Part shown: positions 37,721 through 48,000 of the stretch, piece by piece
Position numbering within the stretch: the stretch's first letter is position 1
Layout: the number at the start of each line of letters is the position of its first letter
Translations under genes and position numbers: made by a program
The notes under the pieces: generated by a model
Told to the model about the DNA's origin: nothing
Database searches by the model: none
What the model saw: the letters and a program-made list of their open reading frames with translations, nothing else
Assembly (NCBI RefSeq): GCF_900106525.1
Contig: NZ_FNOG01000010.1
Location: forward strand, 41,424-105,423
Length of the DNA stretch: 64,000 nt
DNA from: Lysobacter enzymogenes
Lineage (GTDB): Bacteria > Pseudomonadota > Gammaproteobacteria > Xanthomonadales > Xanthomonadaceae
Direction of reading: 5' to 3'

Positions 37721-38308
37721 TCAGCGAGCGCAGCTCAGCGCTGTGATCAGTTCAATCGGCCGCTCTCGCGCAGGGAAACGCCAGGCTTCGACGATGCGCC
37801 TCCCGCGTTGGTCGCATTTCGGGTCCGAGGATGACTGCTTGAATCTCGCGTTCGCGACGGTGCCGTTCGGCAGGACGGAAAACTGGACCTTGACCTTGCG
37901 GCCGTACGAGCGCTCGACGTTGGCGCCGCTGCGATTTATCGGCCTTGGCGCGCTTTCTTTCGAGCCGACAAGATCGGGCAGATTCAACGTTGGTCCCTTG
38001 CCCCAGGAAATCCTCCCGGTATGTTTCCCGACGAGGATGGCGTTCTTGTCGGCGACGCCGGCCGGATCGGTCAACGGCACGACGGCCCAGTCGCTGTGTC
38101 GGTCCGTCGCGGGCGCTACCGTTCCGCAACCGCCGATGTAGCGCCGGCAGTAGTGTTCGGCAATCGTGCCGGCCTGGGCTCGGGTGATGCCCGAGCGCAG
38201 ATCGACGGCGCCGACTTCATGCGCCAGGTCCTGTTCCAGCGTGTTGATGTCTTGCGCGTTCGCCGTTGTGCAAAGACCGAGCGATACGGCCATGAAGAGG
38301 TTCTTCAT
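37721..38308 (-). CDS. Secreted protein with TonB C-terminal-like domain
   Basis: The 195-residue product has a short signal peptide (MKNLFMAVSLGLCTTANA). An N-terminal helix-rich part carries two cysteines (YCRRYIGGCG). The C-terminal domain (KVKVQFSVLPNGTVANARF, then a Cys and EAWRFP) resembles the TonB_C/energy-transducer fold. It lacks the N-terminal membrane anchor and proline-rich linker of TonB, so it cannot transduce energy. It is probably a periplasmic binding or chaperone-like relative of unknown role. ATG 38308 is chosen for the signal peptide; the frame stays open to 38371. Confidence 0.6.
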   Translation of the reverse strand: MKNLFMAVSLGLCTTANAQDINTLEQDLAHEVGAVDLRSGITRAQAGTIAEHYCRRYIGGCGTVAPATDRHSDWAVVPLTDPAGVADKNAILVGKHTGRISWGKGPTLNLPDLVGSKESAPRPINRSGANVERSYGRKVKVQFSVLPNGTVANARFKQSSSDPKCDQRGRRIVEAWRFPARERPIELITALSCAR

Positions 38309-38669
38309 CGCCCGCGCGCGCAGATGGCCGTTGCGGGCTTGTTGCGGACGATACGCAGATGAAAAATCCATTTCTCGAGTGCTCGGCAGTCGACTGCGGT
38401 GGCGCTGGGCTGGCTGGTTTGCGTGCGGGTTCGCGAGACGTTCAGCTGCGAACTCGCACTACGCAGCCCGCGCGCGTCGGGGCGAGGAAAAGCATGAGCG
38501 CATCCCCGCTTTGTTCCTCATCGATCCCCGGTAAGCCTGAAAATCGGGATCTTCCACGACGATAGCGCACCGGCGGCCGCGCGTGTATGCGGAAACGTCG
38601 GTGCGGATGCCGCAAAGGGCAGCGCACCGACGTTGCGGCTATCCGCTCAACGCGGACGCCGCGAATGCA

Positions 38670-38990
38670 TCAGCCGCCGATCGGCACGAAGTGGCAGTAC
38701 TCCACCACGACGGTGTTGCCGCTGGAATACCACGATTGCAGCTGCGAATCGCAGTATTCCTGGGTCGAGGCGACGATGTCGGCGTACTTCCAGGTCAGGC
38801 GGCGGCCGTCGGGCGCGGTGTGCGGCGAGAGGTACTTCACCTTGGCCTGCCAGGTGCCGGCGGGCTGCGGCGGTTGCGGCTGGGTGCCGATGCCGCCGGG
38901 CGGCGCGGCGACGGCGGCGCCGGCCAGGGCCAGGCCGAGCAAAACAGCGGAGAGATGAGCGGGCAACAAGGTCGTCAATGACTGCTTCAT
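38670..38990 (-). CDS. Small secreted hypothetical protein
   Basis: This 106-residue product has a signal peptide of about 29 residues (AGAAVA/APP), a short Pro/Gln-rich linker, and a compact domain with two cysteines (EYCDSQLQSWYSSGNTVVVEYC) that could form a disulfide. It resembles no family I can name. AAGGAG lies just before its ATG, so it is well expressed or at least well initiated. The bases between it and the neighbours (38372-38669 and 38991-39274) show nothing I can support. Confidence 0.6.
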   Translation of the reverse strand: MKQSLTTLLPAHLSAVLLGLALAGAAVAAPPGGIGTQPQPPQPAGTWQAKVKYLSPHTAPDGRRLTWKYADIVASTQEYCDSQLQSWYSSGNTVVVEYCHFVPIGG

Positions 38991-39274
38991 GGATGCTCCT
39001 TAGTCCGAGTGGCGATCGAACGGGCAGCGCGGTCGCTGCTCCGGCGGGCGCAGCCGGCGAGGCGCCGGTTTCGCCGCGCATCCAAGGTGAACGCAGTCGG
39101 GGCGGGCAGCGGGCAGGAAGGCGCCGGCTTTCGGATGGACGCGCGCGCGCGGCGTACCAGCGGAGCATGGACGGCCGCACGCCGGCGCCGGATGTTGCGC
39201 TTGCGATACACGCTCGCGATGGAGCCTGCCCGCGGGGAACGATCTGGCAGCGGCCCGGGCTGGGCGCGGACGGC

Positions 39275-40384
39275 TCAGCTCAGCTCGACGCGGCGCCCGC
39301 CCACATACACCTCGGCCACGCGCAGTTGCGCGTCCAGCACCACCAGGTCGGCGCGCGCGCCTGGTTCGAGCCGGCCGCGATCGCTCAATCCGAGGTAGTC
39401 GGCCGGGAAGGTCGACACGCGCTGCGCGGCATCGGCCAGGTCCAGCCCCACTTCGACCAGATTGCGCAGCGCCTGATCCATGGTCAGCGCGCTGCCGGCC
39501 AGCGAACCGCTGGCCAGGCGCACGCAGCCCAGGCACTTGTGCACGCGCTGCGAGCCCAGCGCGTATTCGCCGTCGGGCATGCCGGTGGCGGCGGTGGCGT
39601 CGGTGACCGCGTACAGGCGCGGGATCGCGCGCAGGGCCAGGCGGATCGCGCCGGGATGCACGTGCTGCAGGTCGGGAATCAGTTCGGCGTACTCGGCGTG
39701 GGCCAGCGCGGCCGCGGCGATGCCGGGCTTGTAGTGGTCGACGCCGGTCATGCCGTTGAACAGATGGGTGAAGCCGGACGCGCCGGCGCGCAGCGCGGCC
39801 AGGCCTTCTTCGTAAGTGCCGGCGCTGTGGCCGAGCTGCACGCGGATGCCGAGCGCGCACAGCGCCGGGATCAGCTCGGTGTGGCGGCCGATTTCCGGCG
39901 CCAGGGTCAGCACCCGGATCGGCGCCAGCGCGTGCAGGCGCTGCACCGATTCCAGCGTGGCCTCGACCGTCAGCGGCGGTTGCGCGCCGAGCCGGTGCGG
40001 GCTGATGAAGGGGCCTTCCAGATGCACGCCGAGGATCTGCGCCGCATCCGGATCCGGCGCGGCGATGACTGCCGCCAGGCCGCGCAGCGCTGCGGCGATG
40101 TCGTCTTCCGCCGCGGTCATGGTGGTGCCGAGCAAGGCGGTGGTGCCGTAGCGGACGTGGGCGCGGGTGATGGTGCGCGCGACATCAAAGCCCTGCATCA
40201 GGTCGACGCCGGCGGCGCCGTGCACGTGCAGGTCGATGAAGCCGGGCAGGACGATGCGCTCGTCGGCACCGCCGCCCGCGCCGTCGTCTTCGATGGATTC
40301 GATTCGCGCGCCGAAGCCGATGCGGCCGCGGCGCCAGCCGGCAGGGGTGAGGATGCGGCCTTGCAGGGCGCTGGATTCGGTCAC
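39275..40384 (-). CDS. agaA: N-acetylhexosamine-6-phosphate deacetylase (GalNAc-6-P likely)
   Basis: This 369-residue amidohydrolase of the NagA family has the metal-site DLHVHG (His53, His55), GVHLEGPF, LGHSAGT, HLFNGM and the catalytic aspartate in AVTDATAATG. NagA acts on GlcNAc-6-phosphate and AgaA on GalNAc-6-phosphate; the motifs do not separate the two. The gene is the last of an operon with agaS, a ROK kinase, gatZ/agaZ and an AgaR-like regulator, so the GalNAc substrate is the better inference. Its GTG start overlaps the agaR stop by four bases (GTGA). Confidence 0.85.
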   Translation of the reverse strand: MTESSALQGRILTPAGWRRGRIGFGARIESIEDDGAGGGADERIVLPGFIDLHVHGAAGVDLMQGFDVARTITRAHVRYGTTALLGTTMTAAEDDIAAALRGLAAVIAAPDPDAAQILGVHLEGPFISPHRLGAQPPLTVEATLESVQRLHALAPIRVLTLAPEIGRHTELIPALCALGIRVQLGHSAGTYEEGLAALRAGASGFTHLFNGMTGVDHYKPGIAAAALAHAEYAELIPDLQHVHPGAIRLALRAIPRLYAVTDATAATGMPDGEYALGSQRVHKCLGCVRLASGSLAGSALTMDQALRNLVEVGLDLADAAQRVSTFPADYLGLSDRGRLEPGARADLVVLDAQLRVAEVYVGGRRVELS

Positions 40385-41163
40385 GGCAACGGCTCGGCGA
40401 TGATGACTTCGATGCCCAGCCGCAGCAGCCCCTCGCGGTAGCGCTCGTCGATGCCGGGGTCGGTGATGATGGCGTGGATCTGGTCGAGCCGGGCGATGCG
40501 GTGCAGGCTGACCCGGCCGAACTTGGACGCGTCGGTCAGCACCACGATCCGGCGCGCGCGCTCGACCATGCGGTGGTTGAGGCGGGCTTCGGCTTCGTCG
40601 TGGGTGGTCAGGCCGAACTGCAGGTCCAGGCCGTCCACGCCGAGGAACAAGGTGTCGAAGCTGTAGGCGTTGAGGCTGGCCTCGGCCTGGCTGCCCTGCA
40701 GCGACAGCGACTGCTTGCGCAGCAGGCCGCCGCTGAGCAGCACTTCCACGCCGGGCGCATTGGCCAGTTCCCAGGCGATGTTGAGGCCGTTGGTCATCAC
40801 CGTGACGTCGCGGTGGCCGCGCAGGTGGCGGGCCAGGGTCATGGTGGTGGAGCCCGAGTCGATGATGATGTTCTCGCCGGCCTGCACCAGTTGCGCGGCG
40901 CGCGCGCCGATGCGCTCCTTCAGCGGCAGGTTCAGCGCATCCTTCTCATGGATGTCCTGCTCCTGCGGCGGCGTGCGCACCAGGGTGGCGCCGCCGTGGG
41001 TGCGGGTGGCCAGGCCCTGCGATTCGATGTGGCTGAGGTCGGCGCGGATGGTCACCGCCGACACCTCGAAGCGTTCGACCAGCTCGGCCACCTGCACCGA
41101 GCCCTGTTCGATCAGGCACTGCAGGATCTGCTGCCGGCGGGATCGGGTATTGCGCATGGCCAT
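40381..41163 (-). CDS. agaR: DeoR-family repressor, AgaR-like
   Basis: This 260-residue DeoR-type regulator has an N-terminal helix-turn-helix (VAELVERFEVSAVTIRADLSHIE). It also has a sugar-phosphate-binding domain with IIDSGSTTMTLARHL, VMTNGLNIAWEL and LFLGVDGLD, characteristic of this fold. In GalNAc operons such proteins repress until an amino-sugar phosphate appears. Candidate operators of TTTCG-type sequence lie in the divergent region 44675-45010. It is co-transcribed between gatZ and the deacetylase. ATG 41157 is a possible alternative start. Confidence 0.85.
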   Translation of the reverse strand: MAMRNTRSRRQQILQCLIEQGSVQVAELVERFEVSAVTIRADLSHIESQGLATRTHGGATLVRTPPQEQDIHEKDALNLPLKERIGARAAQLVQAGENIIIDSGSTTMTLARHLRGHRDVTVMTNGLNIAWELANAPGVEVLLSGGLLRKQSLSLQGSQAEASLNAYSFDTLFLGVDGLDLQFGLTTHDEAEARLNHRMVERARRIVVLTDASKFGRVSLHRIARLDQIHAIITDPGIDERYREGLLRLGIEVIIAEPLP

Positions 41164-41199
41164 CGGCGGGTCCGCGGTGAAAGCCCAAGATTATCCGTA

Positions 41200-42510
41200 T
41201 TAGCCGTTCGCTGCCGCTGGGCGCGCGCCGGCGGCGTTGGCCGCGCAGGCGCGCGCGTACTCGTCCAGGCACAGGCCGATGCGGTGGCGCACCAAGGCTT
41301 CCGGCGTATTGGCCAGGGCGCCGGCGCGCACCGCGCGGTATTGCTCGGGCAGGTATTGGCTGAGCAGGAACAGCGGCGCCGGGTGCGCGCGCAGGTTGTC
41401 GAACAGGCGCTGCACCGCGGCGACCAGCGCCGGCTCGCCCCAGTAATAGCGGCAGCGGTCGCTGAGCGCGTAGGCGCGCAACAGGCGCAGCTCGTTGTCG
41501 TCGCCGTGGTAGTGCTGCTGCCAATGCTTGGGTTGCTCGAGCATGCAGCGCTCCAGCACCTGCGGCAGGTCCGAGCGTTGCGTAGGCGGCAGCAGTTCGG
41601 CTTCGATCGCGGCCAGCGCGAACAACGCTTCGCGATAGGCGAAGGTCGCCGCCGGGCCGACCTTGAGGATGGCGAAGTGATCGCGCACCAGCGCGTGCAG
41701 TCCGTCTTCGCGCTGGTAATCGGTGGAGTGCGCTTCGAACACGATGCGCGGCTGGCGTTCGAGGAAATCGGCCAGGGCGCGCGCTGCGGCCGGGTCGTAG
41801 TCGTGCACGCTGCTGTGGTCGAAGTCCACGCCCGGCTGCACCACCATCGCGATCACCCGTTCCCAGGCCGCGGCCAGATCCGGCGCGGCGAAGGCTTCGC
41901 GGTGGATCGCCAGGGTCTGCTCGGCCGCCTGCGGCGTGGTCACCTGCAGGCCGCCGGCCAGCGAGGCTTCGCCGCCGGGCACCGGCACTTCAGTGCCGAT
42001 CACATACACCGGCGCCGGCAAGCCATGCGCGGCGGCGGTGCGTTCGGCGATGCGCGCCAGATCGGCCGAGCGCGCGGCGACGGTCGCGTCGGGCAGCGGA
42101 GTCGGATCGTCGGCGCAGGACATGCTGCAGTCGAGATGGATCTTGTGGAAACCGGCGGCGACATAGGCCTCGATCAACACCCGCGCATGCGCCATCGCTT
42201 CTTCGGCCGGACGCTTCTGCCACGCGTTGGGGCCGAGGTGATCGCCGCCGAGCACCAGGCGTTCGCTCGGGAAACCTTCTTCGCGCGCCAGGCGCAGCAC
42301 GTAGTCGCGGTATTGCGGCGGGGTCATGCCGGTGTAGCCGCCGAATTGATCGACCTGGTTGGAGGTCGCCTCGATCAGCAGCAAGGTGTCGTGGCGGCGC
42401 GCCACGTCCATCGCCGCGCGCAGCACCAGCTCGTTGCTGCAGCACACGCTGTACAGGCCGACGCTGCGGCCTTGGCGGTGGGAAGCGATCAGCGATTGCA
42501 CGGGCGACAT
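41200..42510 (-). CDS. agaZ: Tagatose-bisphosphate aldolase non-catalytic subunit family (GatZ/KbaZ/AgaZ)
   Basis: This 436-residue protein has the GatZ/KbaZ hallmarks: SVCCSNELVLRAAMD, IEATSNQVDQFGGYTGM, GGDHLGPNAWQ, HLDCSMSCADD and VYVIGTEVPVPGGE. In enteric bacteria this family stabilises a class II tagatose-1,6-bisphosphate aldolase (GatY/KbaY). Here no catalytic partner is in the operon, so it may act with a distant aldolase. Alternatively it may supply the tagatose-6-phosphate kinase step that has been suggested for AgaZ. Which is true cannot be read from sequence. It lies 41 bases after the ROK kinase and 36 before agaR. Confidence 0.85.
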   Translation of the reverse strand: MSPVQSLIASHRQGRSVGLYSVCCSNELVLRAAMDVARRHDTLLLIEATSNQVDQFGGYTGMTPPQYRDYVLRLAREEGFPSERLVLGGDHLGPNAWQKRPAEEAMAHARVLIEAYVAAGFHKIHLDCSMSCADDPTPLPDATVAARSADLARIAERTAAAHGLPAPVYVIGTEVPVPGGEASLAGGLQVTTPQAAEQTLAIHREAFAAPDLAAAWERVIAMVVQPGVDFDHSSVHDYDPAAARALADFLERQPRIVFEAHSTDYQREDGLHALVRDHFAILKVGPAATFAYREALFALAAIEAELLPPTQRSDLPQVLERCMLEQPKHWQQHYHGDDNELRLLRAYALSDRCRYYWGEPALVAAVQRLFDNLRAHPAPLFLLSQYLPEQYRAVRAGALANTPEALVRHRIGLCLDEYARACAANAAGARPAAANG

Positions 42511-42551
42511 GGGCGGAACTCCAGCGAAGACGGATTAAAAAACAGGTGGAT

Positions 42552-43484
42552 TCAAGACAGCGCCAGCAGGGCGGCGCCGCGCGCGCCGCCGGCATCGCCG
42601 AAACGCGGCGGCACGATCGGCGGCACCTGCACGCCGGCGAACAGATGCGTGGAGATCGCGTTGGGTAACGCGTCGTACAACGGCGCGTGTTGCGACAAGC
42701 CGCCGCCGAGCACGATCACATGCGGGTCCAGCGCGAGAATCAGCGCGGCCAGACTGTGGCCGAGCAGATCCAGATGGATCGCCCGCACCTGCTGCGCGCG
42801 CGCATCGCCCGCGTCGGCCTGCGCGAGCACCGCGCCGGCCTCGACCGCGTCGCCGCCGAAATGGCGGTACAGCGCGACCAGCCCGCTGCCGGACACGTAA
42901 CGCTCGACGCAGCCGCGCAGGCCGCAGGCGCAATCCAGCACCGGCAGGCCGTGGCGTTGCAGCAGATGCGCCGGCACGCTCCAGTGGCCCCATTCGCCGG
43001 CGATGCCGTTGAAGCCGGCGATCAGGCGGCCGCCCAGGCAATAGCCGCCGCCCGCACCGGTGCCGAGGATCGCGCCGAACATGCTCGGATAGCCGTGCGC
43101 GGCGCCGCCGTGCGCTTCCGACAGGGCGAAGCATTGCAGGTCGTTGCCGAAGAACAGCGGCCGGCGCAGCCGCGCTTGCAGGTCTGCGGCCACGCTGCGG
43201 CCCGTCAACGCGGGCACGTTGGCGCTGAGCTGGCGGCCGCTGCGGCGGTCGCGCACGCCGGGCAGAGCGATGCCGACCGCGGCGCCGGCCTGGGCGAGCT
43301 GCGCATCGGCGTCGGCGAGCACAGCCTCCAGCGCGGCGAGGAAACCGTCGTAGTCGCCCTGCGGCGTGGCGATGCGGCGGCGGTGCAGCACCTCCAGCGT
43401 CGTCGCATCGCAGGCGACCAGTTCGATCTTGGTGCCGCCGATGTCGATGCCGTAACCGACGGCGGCGCGCGCAGGTTCAGCCAT
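42552..43484 (-). CDS. agaK: ROK-family sugar kinase, probable GalNAc kinase
   Basis: This 310-residue ROK kinase has GIDIGGTKIEL at residues 10-20, GILGTGAGGGYCL, HWSVPAHLL and the ROK zinc motif CACGLRGCVERYVSG. ROK kinases phosphorylate hexoses or N-acetylhexosamines at O6. In this operon the natural substrate is N-acetylgalactosamine, matching AgaK of Shewanella; GlcNAc or fructose cannot be excluded from sequence alone. The ATG at 43484 is five bases past the agaS stop. The frame runs on upstream antisense to agaS, but that extension is an artefact. Confidence 0.85.
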   Translation of the reverse strand: MAEPARAAVGYGIDIGGTKIELVACDATTLEVLHRRRIATPQGDYDGFLAALEAVLADADAQLAQAGAAVGIALPGVRDRRSGRQLSANVPALTGRSVAADLQARLRRPLFFGNDLQCFALSEAHGGAAHGYPSMFGAILGTGAGGGYCLGGRLIAGFNGIAGEWGHWSVPAHLLQRHGLPVLDCACGLRGCVERYVSGSGLVALYRHFGGDAVEAGAVLAQADAGDARAQQVRAIHLDLLGHSLAALILALDPHVIVLGGGLSQHAPLYDALPNAISTHLFAGVQVPPIVPPRFGDAGGARGAALLALS

Positions 43485-43489
43485 AATGA

Positions 43490-44674
43490 TCAGCCCTGAT
43501 GGATGGTGACGCCCTTGACCACGCGGTTGACGGTGCCGTCGGGGAACGGATTGTCCGGAGTCAGCCCGAGCGCGGCGGAGCGCTGCAACGCATAGATCTG
43601 CGCGAAGGTCAGCCACACCGGCGCCAGCCAGCTGTCGTTGAGCATGCCGTCGTTGCGCGCACTGTCGCCCAGCGGCGGTACGCGCAGCGTGTGTTCGTCG
43701 TCGCTGCCGATGTCCGAATGCGGGCCGATCGCCAGCACCTGCCCGGCCACGCCGTCGCGGCGCAGTTCGTCGAGCAGGTCTTGTTCGTAGCGGCGCGCCA
43801 GCGCGTGAGCGCTGCGGATCACCACCACCAGGGTGTCGCCGTCGAGGGTCGACTTGGGGCCGTGGCGGAAACCGAGCGGCGTGTTGGCCAGCGCCAGCAC
43901 TTGTCCGGCGGTGAGTTCGAGCACCTTCAGCGCGGCCTCGCGCGCCAGCGCTTCCAGCGGGCCGCTGGCCAGATAGATCACCCGGTCGAACGGGCGCTGC
44001 GCCAGCGCGCCGGCGGCCGCGTCCCATTGCGCCAGGCCCTCGCGCGCGAGCGCGGCGACTTGGCGCAGCGGCTCCAGGCGCTGCGGCCACGGCGCGGCGT
44101 CGAACACGCACAGCGCCGCCAGCAGCATGCAGCTCAGGCTGCTGGTCATGGCGAAAGCGCGGTCGCAGCTCGCCGCCGGCATCAGCAGGGTGCAGGTGTC
44201 CTCGCGCCCTTTGCCGCGGCGGGCGAGCTCGCCTTCGGGATTGCAGGTGATGTCGAGGAAGCGCGCGTCGTCGACCTGCGCGCGCAGCAGTTCGACCGCG
44301 GCCACGCTCTCCGGGCTGGAGCCGCTGCGCGCGAACGACACCAGCAGGGTCGGGCGGTCGCGCTGCAGGTACAGCGCCGGATGGGTCAGCAGGCTGGTGG
44401 TGTGCACGGCGCGCACGTCGGCCGGCCATTGCGCGTTGATGCGGTCGGCGACCATGTCGGCGATGAAGCCCGAGCTGCCGGCGCCGGTGAACAGCACGCG
44501 CTGGTTCGGGTCGTTGAGGCGGTCGCCGAGAAAGGCCTGCACGCGTTCGCGCGCCTGCGAAAGGTCGTGCGCCAGGTGTTCCCACAACGCCGGCTGCTGG
44601 GCGATCTCGGCGGCGGTGTCGGCTCCGCCCAGGCGCTGCCAGGCGGACGAATCGGAAAGCGGAGTGGCGTCCAT
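43490..44674 (-). CDS. agaS: Galactosamine-6-phosphate deaminase/isomerase
   Basis: AgaS converts galactosamine-6-phosphate to tagatose-6-phosphate and ammonia. The 394-residue protein has two SIS domains, the first with LFTGAGSSGFIAD and LVSFARSGSSPES, the second with YLASGPLEALAREAALKVLELT and TPLGFRHGPKS. This is the typical AgaS pattern, distinct from NagB. It is the first gene of the leftward operon, with AGGAA before its ATG and AgaR-like boxes 39-79 bases upstream. Reassignment to another sugar isomerase is possible, but the whole gene set argues for GalNAc. Confidence 0.9.
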   Translation of the reverse strand: MDATPLSDSSAWQRLGGADTAAEIAQQPALWEHLAHDLSQARERVQAFLGDRLNDPNQRVLFTGAGSSGFIADMVADRINAQWPADVRAVHTTSLLTHPALYLQRDRPTLLVSFARSGSSPESVAAVELLRAQVDDARFLDITCNPEGELARRGKGREDTCTLLMPAASCDRAFAMTSSLSCMLLAALCVFDAAPWPQRLEPLRQVAALAREGLAQWDAAAGALAQRPFDRVIYLASGPLEALAREAALKVLELTAGQVLALANTPLGFRHGPKSTLDGDTLVVVIRSAHALARRYEQDLLDELRRDGVAGQVLAIGPHSDIGSDDEHTLRVPPLGDSARNDGMLNDSWLAPVWLTFAQIYALQRSAALGLTPDNPFPDGTVNRVVKGVTIHQG

Positions 44675-45010
44675 GAAAGATTCCTGTTGAGCGACGGCAC
44701 GATCTTAGTTTTCTTTCGGAAAGTCAATTATCGAAAGTAAAACAAAAGAAATTGACCGAATGGGCTTCGGGTGCGGGCACGCCGCGATAAAGCGAAAGGT
44801 GCAGCGAAGACGGCTTTCGTTACGCGCTTAACGGGGATTTTGGCGTGGTTTAGAAAGTATTGCATTGCACAAACTTTCGTTTCATCGAAGAAATTCTTCC
44901 TTTTTCCTTTCAATTTATTGACAGGTTTCGAAACCCTGGCCTAGAGTCGGCCGCACTCGTTGTTCGTTGTTCGGTTTTCGAAAGCCCGCCGCGCGGGCCT
45001 TGGGGGCAAG
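44675..45010. promoter_or_regulatory. Divergent control region of the GalNAc locus, AgaR-like boxes
   Basis: This AT-rich region separates agaS and the GH31 gene. On the agaS side lie CTTTC-G-GAAAG (44713-44723) and, read leftward, a TTTC-rich element TTTCTTTTGTTTTACTTTCG (44732-44751). On the other side lies AAACTTTCGTTTCATCGAAG (44871-44890). Both resemble the TTTCRTTTY repeats of known AgaR sites. A promoter for GH31 fits TTGACA (44918-44923), 17 bases, CTAGAG (44941-44946). Its spacer contains the perfect palindrome GGTTTCGAAACC (44924-44935). Repression by AgaR is an inference. Confidence 0.6.
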
Positions 45011-48000
45011 GTGGAATTCCGTGTGCGTCGTCCGCGACTGTCGATCGCGATCCTCTCGGGGGCGATCTTCGCCGCGCTGTGCGCGTCGTCGCTGCCGGCC
45101 GCAGCCGAGCCGGTCGGCAACCTGCGGGCGGTGCGTGCCGGCGCCGGCGCGACGCCGAGCTGGGAGCTGAGCACCGACACCGGCAGCGCGCTGCGCATCG
45201 AGGTGTTGGCCGACGATATCGTGCGGGTGCAGGCCGGCCGCGGCGGCAAGCTCAGCGGCGCCGGCGACAAGGCCGCGCCGATCGTGCTGCCGCAGGCGGC
45301 GGGCAAGGTCGAGGCGGTATTGGAAGAGGACGCCGCCGAGGTGCGCGTGCGCACCGCCGCGCTGGTGCTGCACGTGCAACGCCAGCCGTTGAAGCTGCGT
45401 CTGGAACGCATCGACGGCGAACGCCGTACCCATCTGTGGCAGGAACTGCAGCCGCTCGACCTGGACCAGGCGCAGAGCGTGCAGGTGCTGTCCTCGCAAG
45501 CCGACGAAGCCTTCTACGGCGGCGGCCAGCAGAACGGCCGCTACCAATTCAAAGGCCGCGAACTCGAAGTCTCGTACTCCGGCGGCTGGGAAGAGGGCGA
45601 CCGCCCGAGCCCGGCGCCGATGCTGCTGAGCTCGCGCGGCTGGGGCATGTTGCGCAACACCTGGAGCGACGGCAGCTACGACCTGCGCCAGAACGACCAG
45701 GCCACCTTGCTGCACCGCGAGGACCGCTTCGACGCGTATTACTTCGTCGGCGAGCTGCCGCGCCTGCTCGAACGCTACACCCGCCTGACCGGCCGCCCGG
45801 TGCTGCTGCCGCGCTGGGCGCTGTCGTACGGCGACGCCGATTGCTACAACGACGGCGACAACGTCAAAAAGCCCGGCACCGTGCCCGAGGGCTGGCACGA
45901 CGGCCCGACCGGCACCACGCCCGACGTGGTCGAGAGCGTGGCGCGGCAATACCGCGAACACGACATGCCCGGCGGCTGGATCCTGCCCAACGACGGCTAC
46001 GGCTGCGGCTACAAGCAATTGCCTGAAACGGTGAAGGGGCTGGCCAAGTACGGCTTCCGCACCGGCCTGTGGACCGAGAACGGCGTCGACAAGATCGCCT
46101 GGGAAGTCGGCACCGCCGGCAGCCGGGTGCAGAAGCTCGACGTGGCCTGGACCGGCAAGGGCTATCAGTTCGCGATGGACGCGAATCAATCCGCGTTCAA
46201 CGGCATCCTCAACAACTCCGACTCGCGTCCGTTCCTGTGGACGGTGATGGGCTGGGCCGGCATCCAGCGTTATGCGGTGGCCTGGACCGGCGACCAGAGC
46301 GCGAGCTGGGACTACATCCGCTGGCACGTGCCGACCTTGGTCGGCTCGGGCCTGTCGGGCATGGCCTACGCCACCGGCGACGTCGATGCGATCTTCGGCG
46401 GCAGCGCCGAGACCTACACCCGCGACCTGCAGTGGAAGGCGTTCACGCCGGTGCTGATGGGCATGTCGGGCTGGTCGTCGAACGCGCGCAAGCATCCGTG
46501 GTGGTTCGACGAGCCTTACCGCAGCATCAACCGCGATTATCTGAAGCTGAAGATGCGGCTGACGCCGTACATGTACGGCCTGGTGCACGAGGCCGCGCAG
46601 ACCGGCGCGCCGCCGGTGCGCGGGCTGATGTGGGATTACCCGGACGACCCGCACGCGCGCGACGAAGCCTACAAATATCAGTTCCTGCTCGGCCGCGACC
46701 TGCTGGTGGCGCCGGTGTACCGCAGCCAGGCCGCCAGCCGCGGCTGGCGCCGCGGCATCCATCTGCCGGCCGGGCGCTGGATCGATTACTGGGACGGCCG
46801 CAGCGTGCAGGCCGGCGCGGCCGGGCGCGAGCTCGACCGCCCGGTCGAACTGGCGACGCTGCCGGTGTTCGTGCGCGCCGGCGCGATCGTGCCGATGCAT
46901 CCGGCGATGCTCTACGACGGCGAGAAGCCGCTCGACGAGATCAGCTTCGATCTGTATCCGCAGGGCGAATCGCAATACAGCTTGTACGAGGACGACGGCA
47001 ACACCCGTCGCTTTGAGCAGGGCGAGTCGAGCACCCAGCAACTGCGCATGAGCGCGCCGGCGACGGGCAGCGGCCCGACGACGGTGTCGATCGGCGCGGT
47101 GCAGGGCCAGTACCAAGGCCAGCTGCCGCAGCGCCGCTACACGCTGCGCGTGCTGAGCCGGCAGGCGCCGCGCGCGGTGTCGCTGGACGGCCGCGCGCTG
47201 CCGAAGCTGGCCGACGCCGCTGCGTTGCAGGCCGCGACGGAAGGCTGGTACTTCGATCCGGCCGAACGCAAGGGCACGCTGCACGTGCGCACCGCGGCCG
47301 CCGACATCCGCAAGCCGCTGCAGTTCGCGCTCGATATCCCGGTCGCCGCGGCCGCCGCCGACGATGCTTATCCGGCTGCGCCGGCGCTGGGCCGCGCATT
47401 GCCGGCCGACAGCCTGCTGGTAGTCAACCGTCCCGCCGAAGAGCCCGGGCATGCGTTGGAAAACGCGTTCGACGACGATCCCAACACCTGGTTCCGCAGC
47501 GTGCGCAACCAAGCCGTGCGCACCGGCGCCCACGAGTGGACGGTCGGCTTCGGCGAACGCAAGCTGATCGACGGCATCGAACTGGCGCCGCGCAACGACA
47601 AGAATTGGAAACACGGCCAGGTCCGCGATTACGAGGTCTACCTGGGCGACAGCAACGGCGAGTGGGGCGAACCGGTCGCGCGCGGCCGCCTGCAGCTCAA
47701 GCAGGAGATGCAGCGCATCGACTTCCCGGCGCACGCCGGCCGGCTGCTGCGCTTCCGCGTGCTGAGCGTGCAGAACCCCGATGGCGACGGCGCCTCGGCG
47801 AGCGATCCGATGGTGACCGCGGCCCAGGCCGGCGCGGCGCGCGCGGTCGATGCGCTGCAGCCGCGCGATGTCGGCCCGATCGCGCTGTCGAGTTTCCACA
47901 TCCTCGAACACCAGCAAGCCGAGCGGCCGGCGCAGCAGCGCTATCTCTCCGAGCTGCCGTTGCCTGCCGCCGCGGCCGCGCAAGTGCGCGCCGACCGCGC

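Noticed and set aside
42552-44585. A single 677-residue fusion of a sugar phosphatase-like part with the ROK kinase.
   Set aside because: The upstream half is the wrong frame of agaS. The kinase starts at 43484 with a family-typical N-terminus.
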